Assembly (NCBI RefSeq): GCF_008805035.1
Contig: NZ_CP038018.1
Location: 558,001 to 622,000 of the forward strand
Direction: 5' to 3'
Length of the DNA stretch: 64,000 nt
DNA from: Eikenella exigua
GTDB lineage: Bacteria > Pseudomonadota > Gammaproteobacteria > Burkholderiales > Neisseriaceae
Positions within the stretch are counted from its first letter, which is position 1. Each line of letters starts with the position of its first letter. Below are positions 15,940 through 24,384 of the stretch, piece after piece. A program made the position numbers and the translations under genes. The notes below the pieces were generated by a model. That model made no database searches. It was given only the letters and a program-made list of their open reading frames with translations, and was not told where the DNA came from.

Positions 15940-16401
15940 TTATTTCAGCGGCTGCATATTCATCACTTCCATCAGGAAGTTGGTGAACGCGGGGTTGGTT
16001 GGGCGGTTTTGCATGTTGGGCCAACGTTGTTGCCAGCCTTGCAGGGCGTTGCGCACGAAGATTTTAGATTGTTCGGGTGTGATGCGGCCTTGCTGGCTCT
16101 GCACGGCGGAGCGCAGGTAGATTTCATACATGCTGTCGTCCACGCTGTTGCGGCCGACTAAGTTGATGCGGAAGCGGTTGAGTTGTTGCGCGGCCTGGGT
16201 TTTGGTTATACGGCCTTTGTTTACTTCGTAGCCCAAACGGGTGGCTTCGTTACGGATTTTAGCCACATCGCCCCAATGATTGGCGGCTAGGGTGTAGTGT
16301 GGTGAGGCCTGTGTGTTTTGGCGTGTGCTGTTTGGGGAGGAGAGAAGGTTGCAGCTGCTGAGCAGGCCGACAACGAGGAGGATTGGGATATATCTTTTCA
16401 T
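15940..16401 (-). CDS. putative lipoprotein
   Basis: The 153-residue product starts MKRYIPILLVVGLLSSC, a short lipoprotein signal peptide with the lipidated Cys at residue 17. The mature part is helical and charged (KIRNEATRLGYEVNKGRITK, then RFRINLVGRNSVDDSMYEIY) and ends with FTNFLMEVMNMQP. I recognise no domain; similar small lipoproteins occur in other Neisseriaceae. The ATG at 16401 is preferred over one 27 bases upstream because it puts the charged n-region directly before the hydrophobic core. Confidence 0.8.
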   Translation of the reverse strand: MKRYIPILLVVGLLSSCNLLSSPNSTRQNTQASPHYTLAANHWGDVAKIRNEATRLGYEVNKGRITKTQAAQQLNRFRINLVGRNSVDDSMYEIYLRSAVQSQQGRITPEQSKIFVRNALQGWQQRWPNMQNRPTNPAFTNFLMEVMNMQPLK

Positions 16402-16523
16402 TTTTTGACTTAAAGGTAACAGTTCCATTGATGCAGCTAACTATAGGGAAAATCTGGCGGTACGGCAAGTTTTTGGCTATTTTGCAGACAAATTTGCAAC
16501 ATGCCGGCAGGTGTGAAATACGA

Positions 16524-16549
16524 GAAAAGCCGCAGCAATGCGGCTTTTC
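16524..16549 (-). terminator. cysK terminator
   Basis: GAAAAGCCGC (16524-16533) and GCGGCTTTTC (16540-16549) form a perfect 10-bp stem with a 6-base loop, rich in A and T at its base, so it can act in both directions. It lies 15 bases past the cysK stop. Confidence 0.85.
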
Positions 16550-16563
16550 ACAGTAGGCTTGCC

Positions 16564-17502
16564 TTAGGAGGCGAGGTCTTCAAACAGCGGGGTGGAAAGA
16601 TAGCGTTCGCCGTTGGAAGGCAGAACCACTACGATGAGTTTGTCTTTGTTTTCTGGGCTTTTCGCCAGCTCCAAGGCAGCCCAGATGGCGGCGCCGGAAG
16701 AGATGCCCACCAAGAGGCCTTCTTTAGCGGCGGTATCGCGGGCGGTATCGAAGGCAGCTTGGTTGGTCACGGTAATCACACCATCGTAGATTTCGGTGTT
16801 CAGGGTTTGCGGCACGAAACCTGCGCCTAAGCCCTGAATCGGGTGCGAGCCTTTTTCACCACCGCTCAATACGGGGGAAGCGGCAGGCTCAACTGCATAG
16901 GCCCGCAGTGAGGGTTTGTGTTTTTTCAGCACTTCGCTCACACCGGTGAGCGTGCCGCCGGTACCCACACCAGAAACGAAAATATCAACTTGGCCGTCGG
17001 TGTCGCGCCACACTTCTTCGGCAGTGGTACGGCGGTGGATTTCGGGGTTGGCGGGGTTGTCGAACTGGCGCGGCATAAAGTACTGGCCGGGGTGGGCGTT
17101 CACCAGTGCTTGGGCTCGGGCGATGGCGCCGGGCATACCTTCTGCGCCGGGGGTAAGGATGAGCTCGGCGCCGTAGGCGCGTAGCAGTATTTTGCGCTCC
17201 TTGCTCATGGTTTCCGGCATGGTGATGACCAATTTATAGCCCAAAGCGGCGCAAACCATAGCTAGGCCGATACCGGTGTTGCCGCTGGTGGCTTCCACAA
17301 TAATGGTGTCGGGTTTGATTTGGCCTGCTGCTTCGGCGGCGCGGATCATGGAGATGGCGATGCGGTCTTTCACGCTGCTGCCGGGGTTGAAGTATTCCAG
17401 CTTGGCGGCCACTTTGCCGGGCAGGCCTTCGGTGAGGCGGTTGAGGTAAACCAGCGGGGTGTTGCCGATTAAATCAACGATGTTGTTGGCGATATTGCTC
17501 AT
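16564..17502 (-). CDS. cysK: cysteine synthase A
   Basis: CysK is the PLP-dependent O-acetylserine sulfhydrylase that makes cysteine; its partner CysE is encoded at 53282. The 312-residue product begins MSNIANNIVDLIGNTPLVYL and has the PLP lysine in GSSVKDRIAISMI. It also has the substrate loop EATSGNTGIGLAMV and the phosphate-binding GTGGTLTGVSEVL, and ends PSNGERYLSTPLF. The ATG at 17502 follows AGGAGCCCCTA. A longer frame starting 150 bases upstream includes non-family sequence. It is monocistronic with its own terminator. Confidence 0.97.
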   Translation of the reverse strand: MSNIANNIVDLIGNTPLVYLNRLTEGLPGKVAAKLEYFNPGSSVKDRIAISMIRAAEAAGQIKPDTIIVEATSGNTGIGLAMVCAALGYKLVITMPETMSKERKILLRAYGAELILTPGAEGMPGAIARAQALVNAHPGQYFMPRQFDNPANPEIHRRTTAEEVWRDTDGQVDIFVSGVGTGGTLTGVSEVLKKHKPSLRAYAVEPAASPVLSGGEKGSHPIQGLGAGFVPQTLNTEIYDGVITVTNQAAFDTARDTAAKEGLLVGISSGAAIWAALELAKSPENKDKLIVVVLPSNGERYLSTPLFEDLAS

Positions 17503-17717
17503 TAGGGGCTCCTGTGAAGTGTGAATTGGATACGGTGCGCATGATAATGGTAAAGCCGCAGGCAAACAAATAATTTGTTTTTGTATCTTTATATTAAAAA
17601 GGCATATGCAATGGCGGTATTTCGCATGAAGTTTGGATAAATCATGAGACAAACCCGTCGGAAATCTTTAAAATACGCCGTTTCCCAGCAGTAGATTAAC
17701 CTTAAAGCGACACACTC

Positions 17718-18677
17718 ATGACCTACGCCAAAATCCTCGGCACCGGCAGCTACCTGCCGGCCAAAACGCTCAGCAACGACGACCTCGCCAAAATCGTGGA
17801 CACCTCGGACGAGTGGATTACCACCCGCACCGGCATCAAAACCCGCCACATCGCCGCCGACAACGAAAAATGCAGCGACCTGGCCGTGGCCGCAGCCCGC
17901 AAAGCGCTGGAAGCCGCAGGTGCGGAATCCGCCGAAGTTGACCTAATCATCGTGGCCACCTCCACACCCGATATGCAGTTCCCCGCCACCGCCACCATCG
18001 TGCAGCAGAAGCTCGGCATCAGCGGCTGTCCTGCGTTCGACGTGCAGGCCGTGTGTGCCGGCTTTATGTATGCCATCACCACCGCCAACGCCTACATCAA
18101 AAGCGGCATGGCCAAAAAAGCCTTGGTAATCGGTGCCGACGTGTTCAGCCGCATCATGGACTGGACCGATCGGCGCACCTGCGTGCTGTTCGGCGACGGC
18201 GCCGGCGCCGTGGTGCTCAGCGCATCGGACAAACCTGGCATTCTGCACAGCAAACTCTTGGCCGACGGCAGTTACGGCCATCTGCTGCAAACCCCCGGCC
18301 AGATTGCCAACGGCGCCGTTTGCGGCACACCGTTTTTGCAGATGGACGGCCCCGGCGTGTTTAAATTTGCCGTGAAAGCGCTGGCCAAAGTGGCCGAAGA
18401 CGTGATTGCCGAAGCCGGCCTCATCCCCGAGCAAATCGATTGGCTGGTGCCGCACCAGGCCAACTACCGCATTCTGGAAAGTACTGCCAAACATCTCAAA
18501 CTCGGCATGGAAAAAGTAGTGCTCACCGTGCAGGATCACGGCAACACCTCCGCTGCCTCTATTCCCCTCGCCCTCGACTGGGGCGTGCGCCACGGCAGCA
18601 TCCAACGCGGCCACACCCTGCTTTTGGAGGGCATCGGCGGTGGCTTCGCCTGGGGCGCGGTACTGGTAAAATATTAG
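17718..18677 (+). CDS. fabH: beta-ketoacyl-ACP synthase III
   Basis: FabH condenses acetyl-CoA with malonyl-ACP and starts each fatty acid chain. The 319-residue product has the N-terminal GTGSYLPAK, the catalytic Cys in FDVQAVCAGFMYAI (about residue 112), the catalytic His in WLVPHQANYRI and the catalytic Asn in VQDHGNTSAASIPLA. The C terminus IGGGFAWGAVLV is typical. The complete triad and family length leave little doubt. No other fab genes adjoin in this window, and an uptake-sequence hairpin follows the stop. Confidence 0.97.
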   Translation: MTYAKILGTGSYLPAKTLSNDDLAKIVDTSDEWITTRTGIKTRHIAADNEKCSDLAVAAARKALEAAGAESAEVDLIIVATSTPDMQFPATATIVQQKLGISGCPAFDVQAVCAGFMYAITTANAYIKSGMAKKALVIGADVFSRIMDWTDRRTCVLFGDGAGAVVLSASDKPGILHSKLLADGSYGHLLQTPGQIANGAVCGTPFLQMDGPGVFKFAVKALAKVAEDVIAEAGLIPEQIDWLVPHQANYRILESTAKHLKLGMEKVVLTVQDHGNTSAASIPLALDWGVRHGSIQRGHTLLLEGIGGGFAWGAVLVKY

Positions 18678-18704
18678 GCTTGCAGCTGCCTATTAGACAC
18701 CAAG

Positions 18705-18736
18705 AAAGGCTACCTGAAAGTTTCAGGTAGCCTTTT
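18705..18736 (+). terminator. fabH uptake-sequence terminator
   Basis: AGGCTACCTGAA (18707-18718) and TTCAGGTAGCCT (18722-18733) are almost directly abutted, and TTTTG follows. It is one of the tightest pairs in the window. Confidence 0.85.
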
Positions 18737-18957
18737 GCGTGGGTATCGGCAAGCATAAGCAGGGCATTCATGCCCAATATCGACATTATTATTTGATCAG
18801 CACAAGCGATTGAAACGGAGATAAAACCTACTGCTACTGGTTTGCAGCTAGCCTCCGGTACAATTAAGGCTGGCTAAAATCCTTGCTGGCTGGTGAGTCT
18901 GTGATATGTGCTTTAATTTGCGGTTATAATTAGCTTATCCAACCACAGGAGAACACC

Positions 18958-19455
18958 ATGAAAGTCAGCACTTCCGCCATCCAAAACGGCGCATTCGCCG
19001 ACCGCTTCGGCAAACGCGGCAGCCAATTCAGCCCCAACGGCATGCCTACGTATTCCATCCCGTTTGAAATCAGCGATGCCCCGCCCGAAACCCAATCTTT
19101 CGCCGTGGTGTTGGAAGATAAAGATGCCATTACCGCCAGCGGCTTCGTATGGGTGCACTGGCTGATTGCCGACCTCACCCGCACTTCCGTGCCGGAAAAC
19201 GACAGCCAAACGGCTCAAGATTATGTGCAGGGTGCCAACAGCTGGGCCAGCGTGTTGGGGCAGCTCGATTTGGAAGAAGCCTCCGCTTATGGCGGCATGG
19301 CACCGCCCAACTGCCGCCACCGCTATGAATTGTTTGTGTATGCGCTCGACACCAAGCTCAACCTGCCGCAAGGTTTCCGCTACAACGACCTGCACTTCGC
19401 CATGCGCGGGCATATCTTGGCCGAGGCCTATGCGGTGGGCACTTATGATGTGTGA
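18958..19455 (+). CDS. YbhB/YbcL-type phosphatidylethanolamine-binding-like protein
   Basis: The 165-residue protein belongs to the PEBP/Raf-kinase-inhibitor-like family (YbhB and YbcL in E. coli), whose bacterial function is unclear. The ligand-pocket blocks are visible: SFAVVLEDKDA, then WVHWLIADL with the conserved His. YGGMAPPNCRHRYELFVYAL follows, corresponding to the GPxPPxxxHRY region. There is no signal peptide, so it is probably cytoplasmic. TATAAT at 18925-18930 and AGGAG before the ATG suggest independent transcription. Confidence 0.92.
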   Translation: MKVSTSAIQNGAFADRFGKRGSQFSPNGMPTYSIPFEISDAPPETQSFAVVLEDKDAITASGFVWVHWLIADLTRTSVPENDSQTAQDYVQGANSWASVLGQLDLEEASAYGGMAPPNCRHRYELFVYALDTKLNLPQGFRYNDLHFAMRGHILAEAYAVGTYDV

Positions 19456-19471
19456 AATGAAGCGGTAAACA

Positions 19472-19528
19472 AAGGCTACCTGAAAACGCAACGCCGTTGC
19501 TGCGCAGCTAAAAGTTTCAGGTAGCCTT
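19472..19528 (+). terminator. uptake-sequence pair after the PEBP gene
   Basis: AGGCTACCTGAA (19473-19484) faces TTCAGGTAGCCT (19516-19527) with inner pairing of AAAC and GTTT-like bases. Two more uptake sequences lie just beyond, at 19570-19581 and 19596-19607. Confidence 0.65.
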
Positions 19529-19784
19529 TTGTATGCCTACGTGTGGGGACACAGTGTGTTCCTACCGGTTTCAGGTAGCCTCCAAATAGCATGGCAGGCT
19601 ACCTGAAAATTATATGGCGGATTGACTTGGCTTGGGTTGCAGCATTGTCTTGCCTTTTCTTTTGCTGGAGTGGTTTTGAGCCAGCAGGATTTTCATATTT
19701 TCAGGTAGCCCAAGCGATGCGGACGCACAGGCTCTCGGGTATAATCCAGTCCGTTTTGCCGACTGAATTTTTCGAGGAGGAGAC

Positions 19785-21002
19785 ATGTTCCAATCTTTTA
19801 AAACCGCAGTGGCGGGGGCGCAGATTTTGTTTGTGGCCTTCGGCGCAATGGTGCTGGTGCCGCTGCTCACAGGGTTGAACCCGGCGATGGCGCTGTTGGG
19901 CGCGGGCATCGGTACGCTGCTGTTTCAGGCGCTGACCGGCCGCAAGGTGCCGATTTTTCTGGGTTCGTCGTTTGCGTTTATCGCGCCGATTATTTATGCC
20001 ATGCAGGAATGGGGCATGGGCGGCACGATGTTCGGGCTGTTTGCGGCGGGCTTTATGTATTTTGTGTTTGCCGCGCTGATTAAGTATTTCGGGCTGCCGA
20101 TGGTTAGTCGATTGCTACCGCCGGTGGTGATCGGGCCGGTGATTATGGTGATCGGGCTTTCGGTGGCGGTGGTGGCCAGCAGCATGGCGATGGGGCAGGC
20201 TGGCGGCAATCAGGTGCTGGATTACACCCATTCGCTGCTGCTTTCTGGCTTCACGTTTGCAGTAACCGTGATGGTGGCGGTGTTCGGCAGCAAGATGATG
20301 AAGCTGGTGCCGATTTTAATCGGGGTGTCGGCCGGCTATTTGATGGCCTTGGCCATGGGCATGGTGGATACCGCGCCGATTGCGGCCGCGCCGTGGTTTG
20401 CCGTGCCGCATTTCCATTCTCCGCAGGTGAATTGGCAAGCCGCGCTGTTTATGCTGCCGGTGGCGATTGCGCCGGCGATTGAGCACATCGGCGGCATCAT
20501 GGCTATCGGCAAGGTAACCGGCAAGGATTATGCCGCCGAGCCAGGGCTGCACAGAACGCTGGCCGGCGACGGCCTGGGCGTGTGCGTGGCCGGCCTGATC
20601 GGCGGCCCGCCGGTAACCACTTACGGCGAGGTAACGGGCGCGGTGATGCTCACCAAAAACAGCAATCCGGCCATCATGACTTGGGCGGCCATCTTCGCCA
20701 TCTGCATGGCATTTTTCGGTAAATTCAATGCTTTCCTGGCTTCGATTCCGCTGCCGGTGATGGGCGGGGTGATGATTCTGCTGTTCGGCACGATTGCTTC
20801 GCTGGGGCTGAAAACGCTGATCGATGCGCAAGTAAACCTGATGCAGCCGAAAAACCTGGTGATTGTGAGCTCGGTGCTCACCGTGGGCGTGGGTGGCATG
20901 GAAATGAAGCTGGGCAGTTTCAGCTTCGCCGGCGTGGGCTTGTGCGCGCTGCTGGCGATTCTCCTGAGCCTGCTGTTGCCCGATGTGCGGCATGACGATT
21001 AA
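19785..21002 (+). CDS. uraA: uracil permease (NCS2 family)
   Basis: UraA-type NCS2 carriers import uracil with protons. The 405-residue product is almost entirely hydrophobic, with about 12-14 membrane segments. Landmarks are the PVFLGSSFAF-like PIFLGSSFAFIAPI of TM3, the substrate-site Glu in PVAIAPAIEHIGGIMAIGKV, and the second site GGPPVTTYGEVTGAVMLTKN in TM10. These match uracil rather than xanthine transporters. A TATAAT lies at 19740-19745 and GAGGAGG directly before the ATG. The gene is followed by a facing uptake pair. Confidence 0.93.
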   Translation: MFQSFKTAVAGAQILFVAFGAMVLVPLLTGLNPAMALLGAGIGTLLFQALTGRKVPIFLGSSFAFIAPIIYAMQEWGMGGTMFGLFAAGFMYFVFAALIKYFGLPMVSRLLPPVVIGPVIMVIGLSVAVVASSMAMGQAGGNQVLDYTHSLLLSGFTFAVTVMVAVFGSKMMKLVPILIGVSAGYLMALAMGMVDTAPIAAAPWFAVPHFHSPQVNWQAALFMLPVAIAPAIEHIGGIMAIGKVTGKDYAAEPGLHRTLAGDGLGVCVAGLIGGPPVTTYGEVTGAVMLTKNSNPAIMTWAAIFAICMAFFGKFNAFLASIPLPVMGGVMILLFGTIASLGLKTLIDAQVNLMQPKNLVIVSSVLTVGVGGMEMKLGSFSFAGVGLCALLAILLSLLLPDVRHDD

Positions 21003-21009
21003 TCTGTTT

Positions 21010-21060
21010 GAGGCTACCTGAAAACGCCGCTTCCATAAGCTCAAACTTTCAGGTAGCCTG
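21010..21060. terminator. uptake-sequence pair between uraA and the DUF3465 gene
   Basis: AGGCTACCTGAA (21011-21022) faces TTCAGGTAGCCT (21048-21059) with a 25-base loop. Confidence 0.6.
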
Positions 21061-21079
21061 CCAACCAATCCAAACAACA

Positions 21080-21604
21080 ATGAATAAGAAACAAAACAAA
21101 TGGCTGTGGCTCTTGGTGTTGCTCGGCATCGTCGCCTATTTCCACTTTGCCGAACAGCCAAAATCCAAGCCGGAGCAGGGTGCGGCACAGCCGCAAACCG
21201 CCGTAGTCGAGCAGGCGCGTGTACCACACCGAAATGCTGCCCAACCTGCTGCCGAACCGGGTGCTACAGACGGCGCTGAACTGATTGTCCAAGCCTTTGC
21301 CGAGCAGCGCAGCGATGTGCAGGTGAGCGGCAGCGGCAAAGTGCACCGCACTCTGCCCGACGATACCCAAGGCTCGCGCCACCAGCGTTTCATCATGAAA
21401 CTCTCCAACGGCCAAACCGTATTGGTGGCACACAATATCGACCTCGCGCCGCGCATTCCGCGTTTGCAGCGCGGCGATACGGTGGGCTTTTCCGGCGAAT
21501 ATGAATACAACGCCCAAGGCGGCGTGATCCACTGGACGCACCACGACCCGGCCGGCCGTCATGCGGATGGCTGGTTGGAGCATAATGGTCAACGGTATCA
21601 GTAG
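21080..21604 (+). CDS. DUF3465 family exported protein
   Basis: The 174-residue product has a signal anchor (residues 7-21, KWLWLLVLLGIVAYFHF), a Pro/Gln/Ala-rich linker of about 50 residues, and a C-terminal OB-fold-like domain. The domain begins VQVSGSGKVHRTLPDD and continues GSRHQRFIMKLSNGQTVLVA and GDTVGFSGEYEYNAQGG, ending in IHWTHHDPAGRHADGWLEHN. This HWTHHDP ending is characteristic of DUF3465, a family often found near nucleases or in secreted proteins; its role is unknown. The ATG at 21080 places the hydrophobic segment at the N terminus. Confidence 0.85.
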   Translation: MNKKQNKWLWLLVLLGIVAYFHFAEQPKSKPEQGAAQPQTAVVEQARVPHRNAAQPAAEPGATDGAELIVQAFAEQRSDVQVSGSGKVHRTLPDDTQGSRHQRFIMKLSNGQTVLVAHNIDLAPRIPRLQRGDTVGFSGEYEYNAQGGVIHWTHHDPAGRHADGWLEHNGQRYQ

Positions 21605-21611
21605 CAGCATT

Positions 21612-21655
21612 CAGGCTACCTGAAAACAGCAGGAGACAGGTTTTCAGGTAGCCCC
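21612..21655 (+). terminator. uptake-sequence hairpin
   Basis: AGGCTACCTGAA (21613-21624) faces TTCAGGTAGCCC (21643-21654), with AAAAC/GTTTT extending the stem. It starts eight bases after the DUF3465 stop. Confidence 0.75.
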
Positions 21656-21692
21656 GTAAGCAAACCGTCAGACTAATCAGAAAGGAAAAATT

Positions 21693-22265
21693 ATGCGGGA
21701 TTTTCGTAAACCAAACTTCAATAGTCAGATAGGCGAAGAGATCAAACAAGTTTTCCGTTCCGCCGTTTTGGAAGACGAACCGTTTGACGAAGACGGCATC
21801 AATGTAGAGCTGGCGGCGCCGTGGCGGCGGATAGCTGCAGCAGCATTGAACCTGTTGATACTGCTGCTGTTTACCATCGGTGTCGGCTTTATTGTTGGCC
21901 TAGTCGGCAGCCTATTTGGCAGCAATTTCGGCAACCCTGCCCTCATCGGCTATGGCACGATGCTTACCTATGTGATTGGGCAGGCCATGTTGATGGCCAA
22001 TAGCGGGCAGAGCCTGGGCAAACGCATTATGGGCATTCGCGTGATTAGCGAAGACGGCAGCGAGCCCAGCTTGGTGCAATACCTTCTATTGCGCGAAGCC
22101 GTCATTCTGCTGCCGTTGGCCATCTTGCTGAAATTCATCCCGCTTATCGGTGGCATGCTATCCTTGGTGGTGGCTGCTGCCTGCATCCTCATGATGTTTA
22201 TGGAAGACGGCAACCGCCGCACTGGGCAGGATATGTTGGCAAAAACCTTGGTTATCCGCGATTAG
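21693..22265 (+). CDS. RDD family membrane protein
   Basis: The 190-residue product has the RDD-type architecture. A soluble N terminus of about 45 residues leads to WRRIAAAALNLLILLL with the conserved Arg. Two to four membrane segments follow, with the motif GQSLGKRIMGIRVI in the cytoplasmic loop and LLREAVILLPLAILLKFIPL. The ending DGNRRTGQDMLAKTLVI is also typical. The function is unknown; members have been linked to ion or osmotic homeostasis in some bacteria. A GAAAGGAAAAATT ribosome site precedes the ATG. Confidence 0.88.
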   Translation: MRDFRKPNFNSQIGEEIKQVFRSAVLEDEPFDEDGINVELAAPWRRIAAAALNLLILLLFTIGVGFIVGLVGSLFGSNFGNPALIGYGTMLTYVIGQAMLMANSGQSLGKRIMGIRVISEDGSEPSLVQYLLLREAVILLPLAILLKFIPLIGGMLSLVVAAACILMMFMEDGNRRTGQDMLAKTLVIRD

Positions 22266-22284
22266 GCGCCAAAGGCTAGCTGAA

Positions 22285-22681
22285 ATGTATGATGTAAACA
22301 CACACGACGTACGCCGCTTTTTTGCCGACGTATGGCGGCAATGCCTTGCCTCGCTGCAACTGGACGTTGGAGCAGGGTGAACCCAGCCCATTTCTACTCC
22401 TTGCACCTTTCGATACAATAGTAGAGCGATATCGACCAGCCGCTCGGCATCCGCGCCATACACCACGAGCTGCAAGGCCGTTATGCCGGCGACTGGATGC
22501 GTGCCGGACACGATATGATGGACGCGCTGGCCGAAAAACCATCTGGAGCGCGCAGCGCAACGGGCAAGGGCTGGATGTGAACCTCTATATGACCCGCCTG
22601 CGCCAACTGGTTGGCTTGGGGCAGGAAGACCATGCCCGCCTTAATCCGCATGAGGTGGCAAAGATGGAAACGGGGCATTAG
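22285..22681 (+). pseudogene. DUF1841 family gene with several frameshifts
   Basis: The first frame reads MYDVNTHDVRRFFADVWRQ, the unmistakable DUF1841 start, then breaks. Further pieces appear in other frames: LEQGEPSPFL near 22366, DIDQPLGIRAIHHELQGRYA near 22430, MRAGHDMMDALAEK, and finally IWSAQRNGQGLDVNLYMTRL to NPHEVAKM at the stop. Their order matches the family, so this is one gene broken by at least two frameshifts and a small deletion. It follows the RDD gene by 19 bases and would have been its downstream partner. Confidence 0.88.
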
Positions 22682-22703
22682 CCAACTGTATTGAGTTAAA
22701 GAG

Positions 22704-22745
22704 AAAGGCTACCTGAAAGTGCCGAGGGGTTTTCAGGTAGCCTTT
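22704..22745 (+). terminator. uptake-sequence hairpin after the DUF1841 pseudogene
   Basis: AGGCTACCTGAA (22706-22717) faces TTCAGGTAGCCT (22732-22743) and is followed by a T run of seven. The hairpin outlived its gene. Confidence 0.8.
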
Positions 22746-22807
22746 TTTTAAATTGAAGTGGCTATCGCCGTATGGTTGAGGATAACTAAAATACTTACTT
22801 CTTCATG

Positions 22808-22864
22808 CGTTGTTGGCTCGTCTAGCCGTACTACTTAGTACTACCTATGGACCACCGCCTTGCA
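22808..22864. repeat. Correia-like element core
   Basis: GCGTTGTTGGCTCGTCTAGC, CCGTACTACTTAGTACTACC and CCACCGCCTTG follow the core order of the other copies. Terminal repeats are too degraded to define. Confidence 0.55.
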
Positions 22865-22907
22865 TGAAACATAATTGTTGCAGCTATAAGTTTTCTGTCG
22901 CTAAATT

Positions 22908-22948
22908 TTTCAGGTAGCCTTTGTGTGGTAGGAAAAGGCTACCTGAAA
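22908..22948 (-). terminator. uptake-sequence pair after mgtE
   Basis: TTCAGGTAGCCT (22909-22920) is followed by AGGCTACCTGAA (22936-22947) with a 15-base loop. It lies about 15 bases beyond the mgtE stop on the minus strand. Confidence 0.6.
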
Positions 22949-22962
22949 ATTTGAACTTGGTG

Positions 22963-24384
22963 TCAAAGCAAAAAGATTGTAGCCAGCCCGAGGAAAATCA
23001 GGAAGCCGCCGGAGTCGGTAACGGCGGTAATCAGCACCGAGCTGCCCAGTGCCGGATCGCGGCCGAGTTTATCCATGATTACCGGAATCAGCACACCCAC
23101 GGTGGCGGCGAGCAGCAGGTTTAGCGTCATGGCGGCTACCATCACTAGGCCGATACCGATGTTTTTATACAGCAGCCAGGCCACCACGCCCATCACGCCG
23201 CCCCAAATCACGCCGTTGATCAGCGCCACGCCCACTTCTTTGCGCAACAGGTGCAGCGCCTGGCTACCTGAAAGCTGTCCCATGGCCATGGCACGCACGA
23301 TCATGGTGATGGTTTGGTTGCCGGAGTTACCGCCGATGCCGGCCACAATCGGCATTAGTGCAGCTAGGGCGACAATTTGAGCAATGCTGCCTTCGAATGC
23401 GCCAATCACACGGCTGGCGAGAAAGGCGGTGCAGAGGTTGATGGCCAGCCACATCCAGCGGTTTTTCACGGAATCAAGCACGGGGGCGAACAGGTCTTCG
23501 TCTTCCTGCAAACCAGCCATGTTCAACATATCGGCTTCGGTTTCTTCACGAATCACGTCCACCATTTCGTCCACGGTCAGGCGGCCGATGAGTTTGCCAT
23601 CGGCATCGGTCACGGGCGCGGTTACCAAGTCGTAACGCTCAAACGCTTGCGCGGCTTCTTCGGTGTTGTCTTCGGGGCGGAAGCGCACAATATCGCGCGC
23701 CATGATGTGCTCGACGATTTCGTCGGGGTCGGCCACGAGGAGCTTGCGGATGGGCAGCACGCCTTGCAAGACGTCGTTTTCGTCGACTACGAAGATTTTG
23801 TCGGTGTGGTCGGGTAGGCTCTCGAAGCGGCGTAGGTAGCGCATCACCACTTCGCAGGTAACATCAGCGCGGATGCTCACCAGTTCGAAGTCCATGATGG
23901 CGCCCACTTGGTTGTCGGCAAACGACATGGAGGCCTGTACTTTGGCGCGTTCGTCTTCATCCAATGATTGCAGGGCTTCGGCCACTACTTGGCGCGGCAG
24001 GTCGTCGGCCAGCTCGGCTAAGTCGTCCACGTCCATGTCTTCCACGGCGGCCAGGATTTCCTGCCGTTCCATGGTTTCAATCAAAGATTCGCGAACGACA
24101 TCAGATACTTCCAAAAGAATGGTGCCATCGCTCTCCGGCTCAACCAGTTTCCACACCAACAGGCGCGATTGCAGCGGCAGCGATTCAAGCACGGCGGCAA
24201 TATCGGCTGGATGCAGCTCGTGCAGAATTTCGATGAGCTCGGCCAGGCAGCTGTTGAGATAGGGATTATCCAGCACGCTTTCGGGCCGGATGGTGTTGGA
24301 CACCGGCAGCAGGGCATCGGCCAGTTCGTGAATACGGCTGATGTCGATCTGCGGTTGTTCGGAAGAGGGCAGTAGGGTAGGCAT
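22963..24384 (-). CDS. mgtE: magnesium transporter MgtE
   Basis: MgtE is a Mg2+-gated Mg2+ channel. The 473-residue product has the cytosolic N domain (about 30-155, LHPADIAAVLESLPLQSRLL and DDLAELADDLP). Two CBS domains follow (about 155-290, with PIRKLLVADPDEIVEHIM and YDLVTAPVTDADGKLIGRLT), then five membrane segments. These carry the selectivity region MPIVAGIGGNSGNQTITMIV and end DSGGFLIFLGLATIFLL. The ATG at 24384 has AAGGAG five bases before it; a GTG two codons earlier overlaps that site and is less likely. No Mg riboswitch was recognised upstream. A one-mismatch uptake sequence is read as LSGS near 23263. Confidence 0.95.
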   Translation of the reverse strand: MPTLLPSSEQPQIDISRIHELADALLPVSNTIRPESVLDNPYLNSCLAELIEILHELHPADIAAVLESLPLQSRLLVWKLVEPESDGTILLEVSDVVRESLIETMERQEILAAVEDMDVDDLAELADDLPRQVVAEALQSLDEDERAKVQASMSFADNQVGAIMDFELVSIRADVTCEVVMRYLRRFESLPDHTDKIFVVDENDVLQGVLPIRKLLVADPDEIVEHIMARDIVRFRPEDNTEEAAQAFERYDLVTAPVTDADGKLIGRLTVDEMVDVIREETEADMLNMAGLQEDEDLFAPVLDSVKNRWMWLAINLCTAFLASRVIGAFEGSIAQIVALAALMPIVAGIGGNSGNQTITMIVRAMAMGQLSGSQALHLLRKEVGVALINGVIWGGVMGVVAWLLYKNIGIGLVMVAAMTLNLLLAATVGVLIPVIMDKLGRDPALGSSVLITAVTDSGGFLIFLGLATIFLL

